Shown: piece after piece, positions 1-8,119 of the stretch
Layout of the letters: each line of letters begins with the position of its first letter
Position numbering within the stretch: the first letter of the stretch is position 1
The notes under the pieces: generated by a model
Told to the model about the DNA's origin: nothing
Database searches by the model: none
Seen by the model: only the letters and a program-made list of their open reading frames with translations
Position numbers and translations under genes: made by a program
Assembly (NCBI GenBank): GCA_902762355.1
Contig: CACWNR010000016.1
Span: forward strand, 1-40,846
Direction of reading: 5' to 3'
Length of the DNA stretch: 40,846 nucleotides
Source of the DNA: an uncultured Bacteroidales bacterium
Lineage (GTDB): Bacteria; Bacteroidota; Bacteroidia; Bacteroidales; Paludibacteraceae

Positions 1-609
1 TACGGCGGACTCGACCACGTCATCGCTTCCGGCGAAGATGTCAACATCCTCGTGCTCGATACCGAGGTGTACTCCAACACCGGTGGTCAGGCATCCAAGG
101 CAACGCCGCTCGGCGCTATCGCTAAGTTCGCTGCTATGGGTAAACGCGTTCGTAAGAAAGACCTCGGTATGATTGCTACCACGTACGGATATGTTTACGT
201 AGCACAGATCGCTATGGGCGCTGACCAGGCACAGACGCTCAAGGCTATCCGCGAGGCAGAGGCTTATCCCGGACCGTCGCTCATCATCGCTTATGCTCCG
301 TGTATCAACCACGGTCTGAAAGCAGGTATGGGCAAGTCCCAGGCTGAGGAGGCAAAGGCTGTTGAGTGCGGTTACTGGCACCTCTGGCGTTACAACCCGC
401 AGCTCGAGGCAGAAGGTAAGAACCCGTTCTCGCTCGACTCCAAAGAGCCGCAGTGGGATAAGTTCCAGGATTACCTGAAGGGTGAGGTTCGTTTCGCTTC
501 TGTAGCAAAACAATTCCCCAACGAAGCTGAGGAACTGTTCAAGGCTGCTCAGGAGAATGCGCAGTGGCGTTACAAGAGTTACTTACGTATGTTAGGTACC
601 GCTTGGTAA
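1..609 (+). CDS. nifJ: Pyruvate:ferredoxin (flavodoxin) oxidoreductase, C-terminal part
   Basis: The reading frame is open from base 1 to the stop at 607-609, so only the last 202 residues are in the window. This cytoplasmic enzyme oxidatively decarboxylates pyruvate to acetyl-CoA and reduces ferredoxin or flavodoxin, a central step in anaerobes. The visible part is the end of the thiamine-diphosphate domain. The stretch YGGLDHVIASGEDVN is followed by DTEVYSNTGGQASKATP, a hallmark of single-chain PFOR, and then by IAYAPCINHGL. The protein ends in the usual helical tail, finishing with YLRMLGTAW. The 3' end overlaps the convergent Nudix gene by 31 bp. No damage is visible in the part seen. The Fe-S domains and the start lie outside the window. 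Confidence 0.97.
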   Translation, partial: YGGLDHVIASGEDVNILVLDTEVYSNTGGQASKATPLGAIAKFAAMGKRVRKKDLGMIATTYGYVYVAQIAMGADQAQTLKAIREAEAYPGPSLIIAYAPCINHGLKAGMGKSQAEEAKAVECGYWHLWRYNPQLEAEGKNPFSLDSKEPQWDKFQDYLKGEVRFASVAKQFPNEAEELFKAAQENAQWRYKSYLRMLGTAW

Positions 610-1160
610 TCTGCGAAATAGCGCCAGAGAGGCGCTGCATGAAGGGCTTGAATGATTTCGCCGTCGCGGAGCATCTCAAGCACTTGTGAAGGATCGAGGA
701 CGTCTACATGGATGTCCTCGGTTTCTTCTAAGTGCTGGTCACGCACTTTCTCCACGCCGGTGGCAAGAAACGTATAAGAGAGGTTATTATGGTTCGTGGG
801 GTTGGGCGAAAGGGTCATGAACAGTTGCCACTCGCCGCCTTCATAACCGGTCTCTTCGCTCAGTTCGCGTTGAGCGGCTTGTAGCGGTGTCTCTCCCGGA
901 TCAACCACACCGGCCACGAGCTCGTAATGGGTCTCACCGAGGGCATGGCGGTACTGGTCTTCCATGACCATCTTACCGTCCTTGGTGATGGCGATGACGT
1001 TGATCCAATCGGGAAATTCCATGATATACCACGTCGGGATCTGTTTACCGGATGGCAGTTCTACACACTCCTGCCGCACGGACAGCCACGGTCCGAGACG
1101 CAGGATATTTTCACTTTTCAGCACTTTCCAAGCGCGGTTGATTAACTTAGGATAAGCCAT
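579..1160 (-). CDS. Nudix hydrolase, ADP-ribose pyrophosphatase-like
   Basis: A 193-residue cytoplasmic hydrolase. The Nudix box is complete at about residues 84-106 (G, then E90, R98-E99, E102-E103, G105). It supplies the metal-binding glutamates that cleave nucleoside diphosphates linked to another group. The fold and length (about 190 residues, an N-terminal strand domain before the box) are those of ADP-sugar pyrophosphatases, but the substrate cannot be read from sequence. The ATG at 1160 lies inside the end of the upstream hemolysin III gene (19-bp overlap), so the two are probably translated together. The 3' end overlaps the convergent nifJ end by 31 bp. Confidence 0.9.
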   Translation of the reverse strand: MAYPKLINRAWKVLKSENILRLGPWLSVRQECVELPSGKQIPTWYIMEFPDWINVIAITKDGKMVMEDQYRHALGETHYELVAGVVDPGETPLQAAQRELSEETGYEGGEWQLFMTLSPNPTNHNNLSYTFLATGVEKVRDQHLEETEDIHVDVLDPSQVLEMLRDGEIIQALHAAPLWRYFADYQAVPNIRK

Positions 1161-1771
1161 GTAGCAATCGTATGAGACGCGGCGCCGAGCGTGATGAACA
1201 CATGCCAGATGGCGTGGTAATACGCGTGCTCCTCGTCTTGGTTAAAGAAATACGAACCGATCGTATAGAAAACGCCCTCCGCGATGATCCAGAAGAACGC
1301 CGCGTGGGGCATATGAAGCCACATGGGATAGATAATAAGCAGCGCCACCCAACCCATGGCCAGGTAGAGCGCAAGCGAGAGTTTAGGGTGTTTGCCGAGG
1401 GCGATGAACTTACCAATCGCGCCCGCGAGCACGCACGCCCACAGGAAAATAAATAAGGAGGGTCCGATCCAACCGCCCACCACCGATAGACAGATGAGCG
1501 AGTACGAACCCGCAATCATGACGTAGATTGATATATGATCGAAGATCCGCAGGCGGGCTTTATGTGCAGGGGCAGAAACGGCGTGGTAAAGGGTAGAGGA
1601 GAGGAACATCAGCACCATACCAAATAGGAACAAGGCTGTTCCTATTATTTGTGATTTGTGATTTGTGATTTGTGATTGGTAGGCTAACGCCATCAGCGGC
1701 CAAGCGATCGCGAGTGTCGCAATAAGCGGCACCAGATGTGTCCATGTGTTAGCTCTTTCCTCCTTACTCAT
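1142..1771 (-). CDS. Hemolysin III / PAQR-family membrane protein
   Basis: A 209-residue inner-membrane protein with about seven hydrophobic segments. The family's metal-site residues are present: S59 with H63 in the SSTLYHAV motif, D78 in FDHISIY, and H186/H190 in YYHAIWH. Despite the name, bacterial YqfA/HlyIII proteins have no settled function and relate to eukaryotic PAQR receptors. The oddity is the loop after the first membrane segment (residues about 31-43, SQITNHKSQII). It is encoded by four tandem copies of a 7-bp unit (1647-1674). Because 7 is not a multiple of 3, gain or loss of one unit would shift the frame. The gene starts 6 bp after the stop of the LuxR-type regulator and overlaps the Nudix gene, suggesting one operon. 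Confidence 0.9.
   Translation of the reverse strand: MSKEERANTWTHLVPLIATLAIAWPLMALAYQSQITNHKSQIIGTALFLFGMVLMFLSSTLYHAVSAPAHKARLRIFDHISIYVMIAGSYSLICLSVVGGWIGPSLFIFLWACVLAGAIGKFIALGKHPKLSLALYLAMGWVALLIIYPMWLHMPHAAFFWIIAEGVFYTIGSYFFNQDEEHAYYHAIWHVFITLGAASHTIATWLILS
1647..1674. repeat. Four-copy heptamer inside the hemolysin III gene
   Basis: ATTTGTG four times exactly (plus strand), coding for part of the loop after the first membrane helix. The only clear heptamer array lying wholly inside a coding region here. Confidence 0.93.
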
Positions 1772-1777
1772 TCCTTG

Positions 1778-2644
1778 TTATTCGAGTGTATTGATATCCA
1801 CGAGTTTGTTGACAATCGCGTAAATGGTCAGGCCGGCGGTGGAGTGTATATTGAGTTTGCGGGCGATGTTCTTGCGATGGGAGATAACGGTGTGAGTCGA
1901 GATAAAGAGCACGTCTGCGATCTCTTTGTTGCTCAGACCACGTACCACTTGCACGAGTACATCTTTCTCGCGGTCGGACAGTTCCTCGGTCTCCTGCTGC
2001 AAGTGCCGACGATGGCTGTGCGACTGCTCTTTGGTGAGCGCCGGACGCAAGATATCATCCTCTATCGCACAATGGTCCGCAAAATCCTGCTCCGTGTGCC
2101 ATAGATCGGACATAACACTTATCAAAAGATAAGTGATGGCTGATTGATTATTGGCGCTCGGGTAGTACTTGATAATCAAATTCTTAATCTCGGTCAACTT
2201 GCCGGTGATACGCTCGTCGTCATGCTCATGCTCCTCGAAGAGGCCTTGGTTCTCATGCTCGATATGCGTACGGATCTCCTCCACAAACTCATCGTAGCAG
2301 CGCAGGATGAGTCCCGGGATCTTGGTGGTAGGATCTGCAGGAATGATGGCTTCGATAAGAGCTCGACGCAATCTTGGCAGACGGAAATCAAGGAAATACG
2401 CGTGGGCGTTATGCAGATAGCGCTGCAGCGTCGGAATATCGATCTCTTCGGGGATTGCACGTTGATGAAAAACCTTGTAATTGACGATCGCAAGGAAGGT
2501 AGGCGTATGTACGCCATGCGCCTCGCAGACCTGTTCTATAGTCTGTTCGCCTACACCCATCTCCAACCCGAAACGGCTGATGATCTGGATGGCATCTTCT
2601 TCGTGCGCCATCAGGTCGCAAATCTTATCGGTAGCCTTGTACAT
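1778..2644 (-). CDS. LuxR-type regulator with hemerythrin-like domain and RIC-like N-terminus
   Basis: A 288-residue predicted cytoplasmic sensor-regulator. The first ~55 residues (RFGLEMGVGEQTIEQVCEAH) resemble the small N-terminal domain of RIC/ScdA iron-centre repair proteins, but the usual adjacent cysteines are replaced by M-G-V. The middle (about 120-215) carries spaced His/Glu pairs typical of hemerythrin (HIEHENQGLFEEHEHDDE; DLWHTEQDFADHCAIEDD). These could hold a di-iron site sensing O2 or NO. The end (about 225-285) is a LuxR helix-turn-helix (LSDREKDVL...GLSNKEIAD...STHTVISHRKNI). Start choice: the same frame extends 18 codons upstream, but a good promoter (2667-2698) lies inside that extension, so ATG 2644 is the likely start. 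The ligand and targets are inferred. Confidence 0.85.
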   Translation of the reverse strand: MYKATDKICDLMAHEEDAIQIISRFGLEMGVGEQTIEQVCEAHGVHTPTFLAIVNYKVFHQRAIPEEIDIPTLQRYLHNAHAYFLDFRLPRLRRALIEAIIPADPTTKIPGLILRCYDEFVEEIRTHIEHENQGLFEEHEHDDERITGKLTEIKNLIIKYYPSANNQSAITYLLISVMSDLWHTEQDFADHCAIEDDILRPALTKEQSHSHRRHLQQETEELSDREKDVLVQVVRGLSNKEIADVLFISTHTVISHRKNIARKLNIHSTAGLTIYAIVNKLVDINTLE

Positions 2645-2666
2645 GATCGTTGCATCAAAATCGGCT

Positions 2667-2698
2667 GCAAAATTACTGCTTTTTTTTGACATAAGCAA
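2667..2698 (-). promoter_or_regulatory. Bacteroidota vegetative promoter for the LuxR/hemerythrin gene
   Basis: Reading on the minus strand: TTG at 2698-2696, a 20-nt spacer, then TAATTTTGC at 2675-2667. This matches the Bacteroidota -33/-7 consensus. It places the transcript start just upstream of ATG 2644 and rules out the longer reading frame. Confidence 0.75.
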
Positions 2699-2718
2699 GA
2701 ACGGAATGAATTATTATG

Positions 2719-3723
2719 TTAATTTGCGTACGAATGCAGTCCTCCCAACAGGTATGACACCCCGAAATAAGTGAAGAGGACAAAGGCAAAAGCTATCACA
2801 CAGAGAATATGATAAACCGCAGGCCTCCGCCACGGGAAGTGGAGTAGGGCGGCATAGACGAGCATGGTGATCAGTGCCCAGGTCTCTTTCGGATCCCAAC
2901 CCCAATACCGTCCCCAGGACATGTTCGCCCACACGGCGCCGATGAAGATTCCGGCGGTGAGGCAGAAGAGCGCGGGATACAAAAGCACTTGCGACAGATG
3001 CATCAGGTTCTCCCGTTTGGCAGGCATGCAGAGACCCAATATGCCGTTGATCATCATAACCGCAAAGAGCGTGTATGCCAGCATGATGACCGACACGTGG
3101 ATACCCAGCAGGGGCGTCTGCAGAACGGGTTGCAGAGGTGGTTTGGGCGTAACGACCTTTGTCATAACGACCGCCAGAACAACGGCTGCGATACCGAGTC
3201 CCACCATCAGCCACGTGTGCTGTTTTTTAATGAGCGCACGGAAATACGTGCGGGGTTGGAAGAAGAACACAATCATTCCGAGTAGCAACAGCGCATAACC
3301 GGCATAGGTGATGCCGATACCCCACGGGTCGTGGTTATAGGCCAGCACCACGCCCGCTTGGTCGCTGTCATAATCCGATTGACAGAAACGCCAACCGTGG
3401 TACTTGAGCGGTTTGTTCATCCGTACGGTGCCCTCGTCCACGATCAGTCCCTGTCCTTTGCTCTGTGCGCCTCGATCCAACATCCTCAACTCGGAGATGA
3501 AATCAACGGGATTACCCTGCTCATCGCTCACAATCTGAAAGTCCCAGAGGAACAAGGAGATCTGCGAATGCGGCACAACAATGGCTTGGTCTGCGCGCAA
3601 GTGTATCTCTCCCTGTTCCCCGAAGAAATGCGTCATACAAGCCCCCACGACGATGGTCGCGAGGGCGATGTGCAACAACAATGTCGCGGGCTTAGATAGC
3701 ATTGATGAAAGCCACGATTGCAT
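2719..3723 (-). CDS. Compact fused ResB/CcsA-type cytochrome c maturation protein
   Basis: A 334-residue inner-membrane protein that attaches haem to CxxCH sites of c-type cytochromes outside the cytoplasm (Ccs, system II). The first ~160 residues look like a shortened ResB: one membrane segment, a periplasmic part, then MNKPLKYHGWRFCQSDYDS and a second membrane segment. The rest is CcsA-like. It has several membrane helices, a probable haem-ligand histidine in LLGIHVSVIML, the WWD haem-handling motif (WANMSWGRYWGWDPKETW), and a second ligand histidine in VYAALLHF. Full ResB-CcsA fusions are usually far longer. It overlaps the di-haem oxidoreductase by 32 bp, so its obvious client is encoded directly upstream. 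An internal ATG at 3702 is an alternative start. Confidence 0.88.
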   Translation of the reverse strand: MQSWLSSMLSKPATLLLHIALATIVVGACMTHFFGEQGEIHLRADQAIVVPHSQISLFLWDFQIVSDEQGNPVDFISELRMLDRGAQSKGQGLIVDEGTVRMNKPLKYHGWRFCQSDYDSDQAGVVLAYNHDPWGIGITYAGYALLLLGMIVFFFQPRTYFRALIKKQHTWLMVGLGIAAVVLAVVMTKVVTPKPPLQPVLQTPLLGIHVSVIMLAYTLFAVMMINGILGLCMPAKRENLMHLSQVLLYPALFCLTAGIFIGAVWANMSWGRYWGWDPKETWALITMLVYAALLHFPWRRPAVYHILCVIAFAFVLFTYFGVSYLLGGLHSYAN

Positions 3724-5293
3724 CTCTATCCTCCTTATTCAGTTTATAGAACTGCTGGGTCGGCCAATAAGCATCCGATTGGTTGCTGTAACCGTGCCAC
3801 ATGATGGCCTCGATGACATTGCGTGCACGGGTATCGTGCATACGTGCCTCGTACGCGTCACCGGTTGCTTTTCTATGCAAACCACGTCCCCACAGCGGCG
3901 TCGTGCGGCACCAACCGGTACGGATATCGTTCTCCATGCACAGCTTATGCTGAACCATATCGGTGTACGGCCAGATCTTCTGGTTCGGGTAACGCGGCAT
4001 CTGTGCTGTAACAGGGAAATGATTCGGGTCACGTACCTCGTCGGAACCGGTTGTCCAGGTCGGACGGTGGCAGTAATCGCAGCCGATCTGCGTGAACAGT
4101 TCCTTACCCTTCAGCACTTTCTCGTCGGTCACGTTACGGGCTGCCGGAACAGCCAGACCACGGTGCCAAACCATCACCTGCGTGAACTCTTCGTCGGTCA
4201 TCTCTGCCGGCAGTTCTTTGCTCGTCAGGTAGTTGTATATCTCAGCCTCGGTACCGAAAGCCTGTTGAACCTCCGGATCCTTGGATGCGTACTCGGCGTA
4301 GATCGTGCCGGCGAGATCCAGATAGTGGTACTTGCGGTTGGAACGGGTCACGTTGGTGATGTTCCAGATCGCGTTCGCGCCCGCGGCATCCATAATAGGA
4401 CCGCGCGTGAGGGCGTACGTGAAGCGTTTGGGGCCCCACTGCGGATCGTTCTTGTAGTAACCCGAAGTCTGGAAACCACCGTTCCAGAAAGCCGGGTTCA
4501 GACCGTTCTTGAGTCTCGGTTCACCATTCGGTAACTTGTCATTAGCCTCTTTCTCGTACTGAGCGATGATGTCTTCGTCAGGGATGGCATCGAGCAGACC
4601 GGAACCATACACACCGATCGTGTTCTCCAGCTTGACCTCGTATCCCTCGCTCTCGAGCAATCCGTCCGGATCGCGGTAACCTTGGTTATACACATAAACC
4701 GCCGTGTTAGGCATGTGAACCTCCGGATAGCGTAACTCGTACGCCTCGCCGTCGGCGAACTTATTCCCATGCTCGTCGGTTGCGGTCTTCCACTCTACGG
4801 TGATCTGATCGGGATCCAGCGGAGCGGGGAAGGGGTCGGCACCGAACAGTTGCGGCATACCGGCTAACCATTTTACATAGCTCTGGTCGGCAGGGTTGAT
4901 GACTACGAGCAGCGTTCCGTTACCTACATCTTTCGCATTGTACTTGCCGGCCGGAACGGACGTTCCGTGCGAGTAATTAGGGTGACAATGCTGGCAGGAG
5001 GAACGCACATAAACAGGACCCAAACCGTGTTGACGACCGGTCTCATTGGTCACGAAAGGTTTCTCGGCAATCTGGTCGCCTTGAGCGAATAAGGTTCCGA
5101 GTCCGGCTTCTTCGGTCGCAGGCGTCGGTTGACGGAAGGTCATGGAACTGAGGTTCTCCGTTGTACCTAACTTACCACCGGTGTAGTACCAATCGGGTTT
5201 GTCCGTCGGCGTGTCCGGATCGGTGGTCGCCTCTTTCTTACAGCCTACCAATGCAACGGCAGCCAATGCCATCAATAAGAATTCTTTTTTCAT
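3692..5293 (-). CDS. Di-haem oxidoreductase-like lipoprotein (DHOR / thiol oxidoreductase family)
   Basis: A 533-residue exported lipoprotein. The lipobox is at the N-terminus (ALVGC, Cys18). Two c-type haem sites are visible: CQHCH near residue 103 and CDYCH near residue 409. The order (an N-terminal haem site, the GSGLLDAIPDEDI segment, a C-terminal haem site, and an ending with QFYKLNKEDRDAIVAFINAI) matches the di-haem oxidoreductase family related to cytochrome c peroxidases (MauG-like fold). Genes of this family are commonly found next to imelysins, as here. Maturation needs a Ccs protein, which is the next gene. The redox partner and substrate are unknown; a role in iron or other metal handling is inferred from neighbours. 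Confidence 0.9.
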   Translation of the reverse strand: MKKEFLLMALAAVALVGCKKEATTDPDTPTDKPDWYYTGGKLGTTENLSSMTFRQPTPATEEAGLGTLFAQGDQIAEKPFVTNETGRQHGLGPVYVRSSCQHCHPNYSHGTSVPAGKYNAKDVGNGTLLVVINPADQSYVKWLAGMPQLFGADPFPAPLDPDQITVEWKTATDEHGNKFADGEAYELRYPEVHMPNTAVYVYNQGYRDPDGLLESEGYEVKLENTIGVYGSGLLDAIPDEDIIAQYEKEANDKLPNGEPRLKNGLNPAFWNGGFQTSGYYKNDPQWGPKRFTYALTRGPIMDAAGANAIWNITNVTRSNRKYHYLDLAGTIYAEYASKDPEVQQAFGTEAEIYNYLTSKELPAEMTDEEFTQVMVWHRGLAVPAARNVTDEKVLKGKELFTQIGCDYCHRPTWTTGSDEVRDPNHFPVTAQMPRYPNQKIWPYTDMVQHKLCMENDIRTGWCRTTPLWGRGLHRKATGDAYEARMHDTRARNVIEAIMWHGYSNQSDAYWPTQQFYKLNKEDRDAIVAFINAI

Positions 5294-5298
5294 AAAAT

Positions 5299-5326
5299 AT
5301 TAAATTTTAAATTTGCAATCTTCAAT
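5299..5326. repeat. Heptamer junction repeat, imelysin / di-haem gene gap
   Basis: Four tandem degenerate heptamers, consensus nTTnAAT on the plus strand. They fill the 32-bp gap between the imelysin stop codon (5326-5328, whose first base is in the last unit) and the ATG of the next gene (5293). The fit is periodic but not exact. Confidence 0.6.
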
Positions 5327-6495
5327 CACTTCGACAGAAGTGGCAATACTTCATCGTCTAATAATCCTTCGAGGGCTTGCACTTTCTCCATCGCCGCTTT
5401 CACTTTCGGGTTACCCTGCGCGGTGTTCTCGAAGTCCTCAATTGCCTCAATAGCGGCGATCGCATCCTCTATCGCTTTGCGCACTTCGGCATCGAGTTCG
5501 GCGTCCTGGCGATAGATATAATTGGAGATCGAGTAGTCACCGGTTTGCGCACCGCAATAAGCGTGTTGGATCGAGCGGATGTTATCCGCAAAATCGATGG
5601 TGGAGGTACAGCTGTACGGGCTCTCGATATAATCGCGCTGCTCGGCAGTACTGCTGATATACGGGTTACCCATCTTCAGGTCGGCTACTTCACCGGCGAT
5701 GTCGATCGCACCGGCGATGATCTCTTCGGCTACATCCTGATAGCTCACATAGATCGAACCCGCTTTACCGGCGTTGATCATCTGCTCTCCGTAGTGATCT
5801 TCAAACGGCTCTATTTCTGCCTCTTCGAGCAGCGCCATCTTAGCCTCGCTGATCTCACCTGCCCACGCATACTCCAGCAGGATGGCCTGTTGAACGAGGT
5901 CCTCCACGATAGCATTCAGATAGACTGCTTCAGCGTGGGTGAGGTTGGTGGCATGGGGCTTGCCCGTACCTACCGCACGACCGTCTTGCATAACCGACTC
6001 AAACAGCAGGAACTCGCAGGCATGGAAGCCCTTGAGGGCATAGCCGAGCACATCGCCGACATAACGACCGCCATCCTCTTCCAACTGCGCCATGCGGACG
6101 GGGTCGTTGAGCAGCGCATTCATCTGGTTGAAATCCAACGGCCAACTGTCGATATGCGGGTCGATAGAGTGGTGAAAAGCCGGACCATAGAGGAAAGCCT
6201 CACTCTGCTCCCAGTACTTGCGCATCAGACGCCACGAAGCGTCCGCCTCCTTCATCAGATCCGTGTAGTCTTCACTCTTCTCCACTTTCTCGAGGATAGC
6301 GTTGGTCTGCTCCAAGAGCACCATTCCGGCATCTGCCATCGCGCTGTAGGTCGCTACAACCGTGTGATGTACATAAGGCGTTACCGCTTGTTGTAACGCC
6401 GCTTCTTTGTCCGTGGTGACATCAGTGCCACCTTTCTTCTCGCAGGCTACTAACGTCAGGGCAGCCAGCGCAACAAATAAAATCTTCTTTTTCAT
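5326..6495 (-). CDS. Imelysin-family lipoprotein (M75-like)
   Basis: A 389-residue lipoprotein with a lipobox at VAC (Cys18), probably facing the periplasm or surface. The imelysin signature GxHxxE appears as GFHACEFLLF near residue 160, and the helical composition fits the two four-helix bundles of the family. Family members (IrpA, ICMP and relatives) are linked to iron uptake; the old peptidase label M75 is doubtful because they lack a convincing catalytic site. It sits between an outer-membrane barrel gene and the di-haem lipoprotein, the classic imelysin/DHOR pairing. The gap to the downstream gene is filled by 7-bp repeats. Confidence 0.9.
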   Translation of the reverse strand: MKKKILFVALAALTLVACEKKGGTDVTTDKEAALQQAVTPYVHHTVVATYSAMADAGMVLLEQTNAILEKVEKSEDYTDLMKEADASWRLMRKYWEQSEAFLYGPAFHHSIDPHIDSWPLDFNQMNALLNDPVRMAQLEEDGGRYVGDVLGYALKGFHACEFLLFESVMQDGRAVGTGKPHATNLTHAEAVYLNAIVEDLVQQAILLEYAWAGEISEAKMALLEEAEIEPFEDHYGEQMINAGKAGSIYVSYQDVAEEIIAGAIDIAGEVADLKMGNPYISSTAEQRDYIESPYSCTSTIDFADNIRSIQHAYCGAQTGDYSISNYIYRQDAELDAEVRKAIEDAIAAIEAIEDFENTAQGNPKVKAAMEKVQALEGLLDDEVLPLLSK

Positions 6496-6510
6496 AATTC
6501 TTATTTTTTT

Positions 6511-6524
6511 ATTTATAATTTATA
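6511..6524. repeat. Short heptamer pair at the barrel / imelysin junction
   Basis: Two tandem copies of ATTTATA at the end of the barrel gene, covering its stop codon (6513-6515). They are followed by A+T-rich sequence up to the imelysin ATG (6495). Only two copies exist, so on its own this would be weak; it is listed because it fits the pattern at other junctions. Confidence 0.4.
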
Positions 6525-7970
6525 AAATCCAGCATAAACGATGCCCACTGCAAATTGCGGTTCGTCGTTATAGAGTTTGCCTTTCGTGCCGTCCGCGCGC
6601 GTACCTTGTTTCAAAATCCCGTACGAGAACTCGGCTTTCACACCGATCTGCTTGATGGGGAAGTAATTGATGCCCACTGCCGCCCGATGGCGACCGCACC
6701 AAGCGTACATATCTGTCGGTTGGTTGTCGTACAGGAACATCGAGTCGTAGTAATCGTACCGCGCGAAGAGATAAAACGCCTGTTTCTTCTCGACTAATTT
6801 CTTATTGAGCGAGAAGAAATCATAGCCCGCTTCAATACCTGCTGCAAGGGCATCGGATGCCACCCATTGTTTGCTACTCACCGAACCCTTACGCATGGAG
6901 ATGTTATACTGCGTGATCGCGGCGGCATCGCTCAAATGGCCGTATAGGAACGAACCGCGGGTAACGAAACCGTGTCCCTTGTACGCGAAGTCAAACCCAC
7001 TGATCGTGACCGTTCCTTTGACGTCTTTGTACGCACTCGCATCCAGTTCGGCGTTGGTCTTGCTCAGTGTGTTACGGAATGAATTGCCGCAATACCCGCT
7101 GAGGCTCAGCCGCAAACCCGGAACACCCGTGTAATCGACCCGTGCTGCACCGGCGAAGACGTTCGCCAACTTGAACTCGTACGGACTGCCCGCACCGGGT
7201 TTGATCCAGTTCTTACGATTGAAGCGGTCGCTGTCCAGACCGGGCAGGAACATCGCCTGGTAGTGCCAACCGTTGGGCGTCGAACCCATAAACGTGAGCG
7301 CCACCTCGTGCCAGGTGCTCGGGATAATAGTGAACTCACCTTCGTTACGATAGACCCCGAAATACTCTGTCGATTCGTGGTGAGCATTGAGGCCACCGAC
7401 GGGGATAACCTGCATGCCCGCGCGGATGATCGCATAGCGGTTGAACGCTTTCTGCAACCAGAACTGCTCCAGCGCCACTTCACCACCGCGTTCCACTTCC
7501 TGCTCGTACTCACCGCCTTCTTCTTCCTCTATCTCGATGGCCGATTCCGTACCGCCGTGCTCGAACTCGATCTCCGTGCCTACACTCCAGCCTTTGCCGA
7601 AGTCATAACCCATGTAGATCACCACATGCGGCAGGTCGAACTCACCGTAATGATCGTTCGCGTATTTCTCGGGGTTCTTGCCGTAACGAAGGTAGTTATT
7701 GGAGTACCAACAGTGCTTGGCCGTCACCTCGCCGTACCCGCCGATCGTGAATCGTCCACGTCTTGGCTCTTGTCTCTCGGCATTTGTCGGAGTGCTCGTA
7801 AGCACCTCTTGACTCCCAACTTGTTGGGATAGGCTGTCTTTTTGCTCCAACCGCTCCACGCGTTGTATAAGCGCCTGCAGATCCGCCGCGCTCACCTTAA
7901 TACTATCCTCTGCGCGTGCGCCTAATACGCATAAAATCAGCGAAATAGCTATGATTGTTTGTCTATACAT
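6513..7970 (-). CDS. Outer-membrane beta-barrel protein, porin-like
   Basis: A 485-residue exported protein with a signal peptide ending near ARAED. A short coiled-coil (about 27-55, ALIQRVERLEQKDSLSQQ) follows, then a barrel with alternating strands starting at RFTIGGYGEVTAKH. It resembles trimeric porins of the phosphate-selective/OprP type in layout (N-terminal coil plus barrel), but I cannot assign a substrate. An acidic loop lies near residues 150-165 (EIEEEEGGEYEQEVERGG), a plausible cation-attracting surface. ATG 7970 is preferred over a longer frame to 8033 because the promoter at 8002-8033 lies inside that extension. First gene of the imelysin / di-haem / Ccs run, divergent from the TonB receptor. 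Confidence 0.8.
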   Translation of the reverse strand: MYRQTIIAISLILCVLGARAEDSIKVSAADLQALIQRVERLEQKDSLSQQVGSQEVLTSTPTNAERQEPRRGRFTIGGYGEVTAKHCWYSNNYLRYGKNPEKYANDHYGEFDLPHVVIYMGYDFGKGWSVGTEIEFEHGGTESAIEIEEEEGGEYEQEVERGGEVALEQFWLQKAFNRYAIIRAGMQVIPVGGLNAHHESTEYFGVYRNEGEFTIIPSTWHEVALTFMGSTPNGWHYQAMFLPGLDSDRFNRKNWIKPGAGSPYEFKLANVFAGAARVDYTGVPGLRLSLSGYCGNSFRNTLSKTNAELDASAYKDVKGTVTISGFDFAYKGHGFVTRGSFLYGHLSDAAAITQYNISMRKGSVSSKQWVASDALAAGIEAGYDFFSLNKKLVEKKQAFYLFARYDYYDSMFLYDNQPTDMYAWCGRHRAAVGINYFPIKQIGVKAEFSYGILKQGTRADGTKGKLYNDEPQFAVGIVYAGFYKL

Positions 7971-8001
7971 ACTCGGTCTATACTCCTTTTTCAAACACAA
8001 C

Positions 8002-8033
8002 GCAAAATTACTATTTTTTCTTCTCCTGCACAA
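8002..8033 (-). promoter_or_regulatory. Promoter of the barrel-imelysin-di-haem-Ccs operon
   Basis: On the minus strand, TTG (8033-8031), a 20-nt spacer, then TAATTTTGC (8010-8002). It sets ATG 7970 as the start of the barrel gene. No separate regulator operator could be recognised here. Confidence 0.75.
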
Positions 8034-8064
8034 TACCCAATTTTAGGTAAAAATGACGAGATAT

Positions 8065-8096
8065 TTGCATATGTCGTAAAAAAACAGTACCTTTGC
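8065..8096 (+). promoter_or_regulatory. Promoter of the TonB receptor gene
   Basis: TTG (8065-8067), a 20-nt spacer, TACCTTTGC (8088-8096). The -33 region reads TTTGCATATGTCG, one of the CATATG-bearing -33 elements found across the window. The leader to ATG 8120 would be only about 20 nt. It lies 32 bp from the opposite-facing promoter, so the two divergent units could be co-controlled. Confidence 0.75.
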
Positions 8097-8119
8097 ACGC
8101 TTTTTCGAAGAAAAAAGGT

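Noticed and set aside
2645-2698. Longer N-terminus of the LuxR/hemerythrin gene (similar extensions for the barrel gene to 8033, valS to 20564, cdsA to 30409 and rho to 38732).
   Set aside because: In each case a well-spaced TTG-N20-TAnnTTTGC promoter lies inside the extension, so the transcript would start downstream of the earlier ATG.
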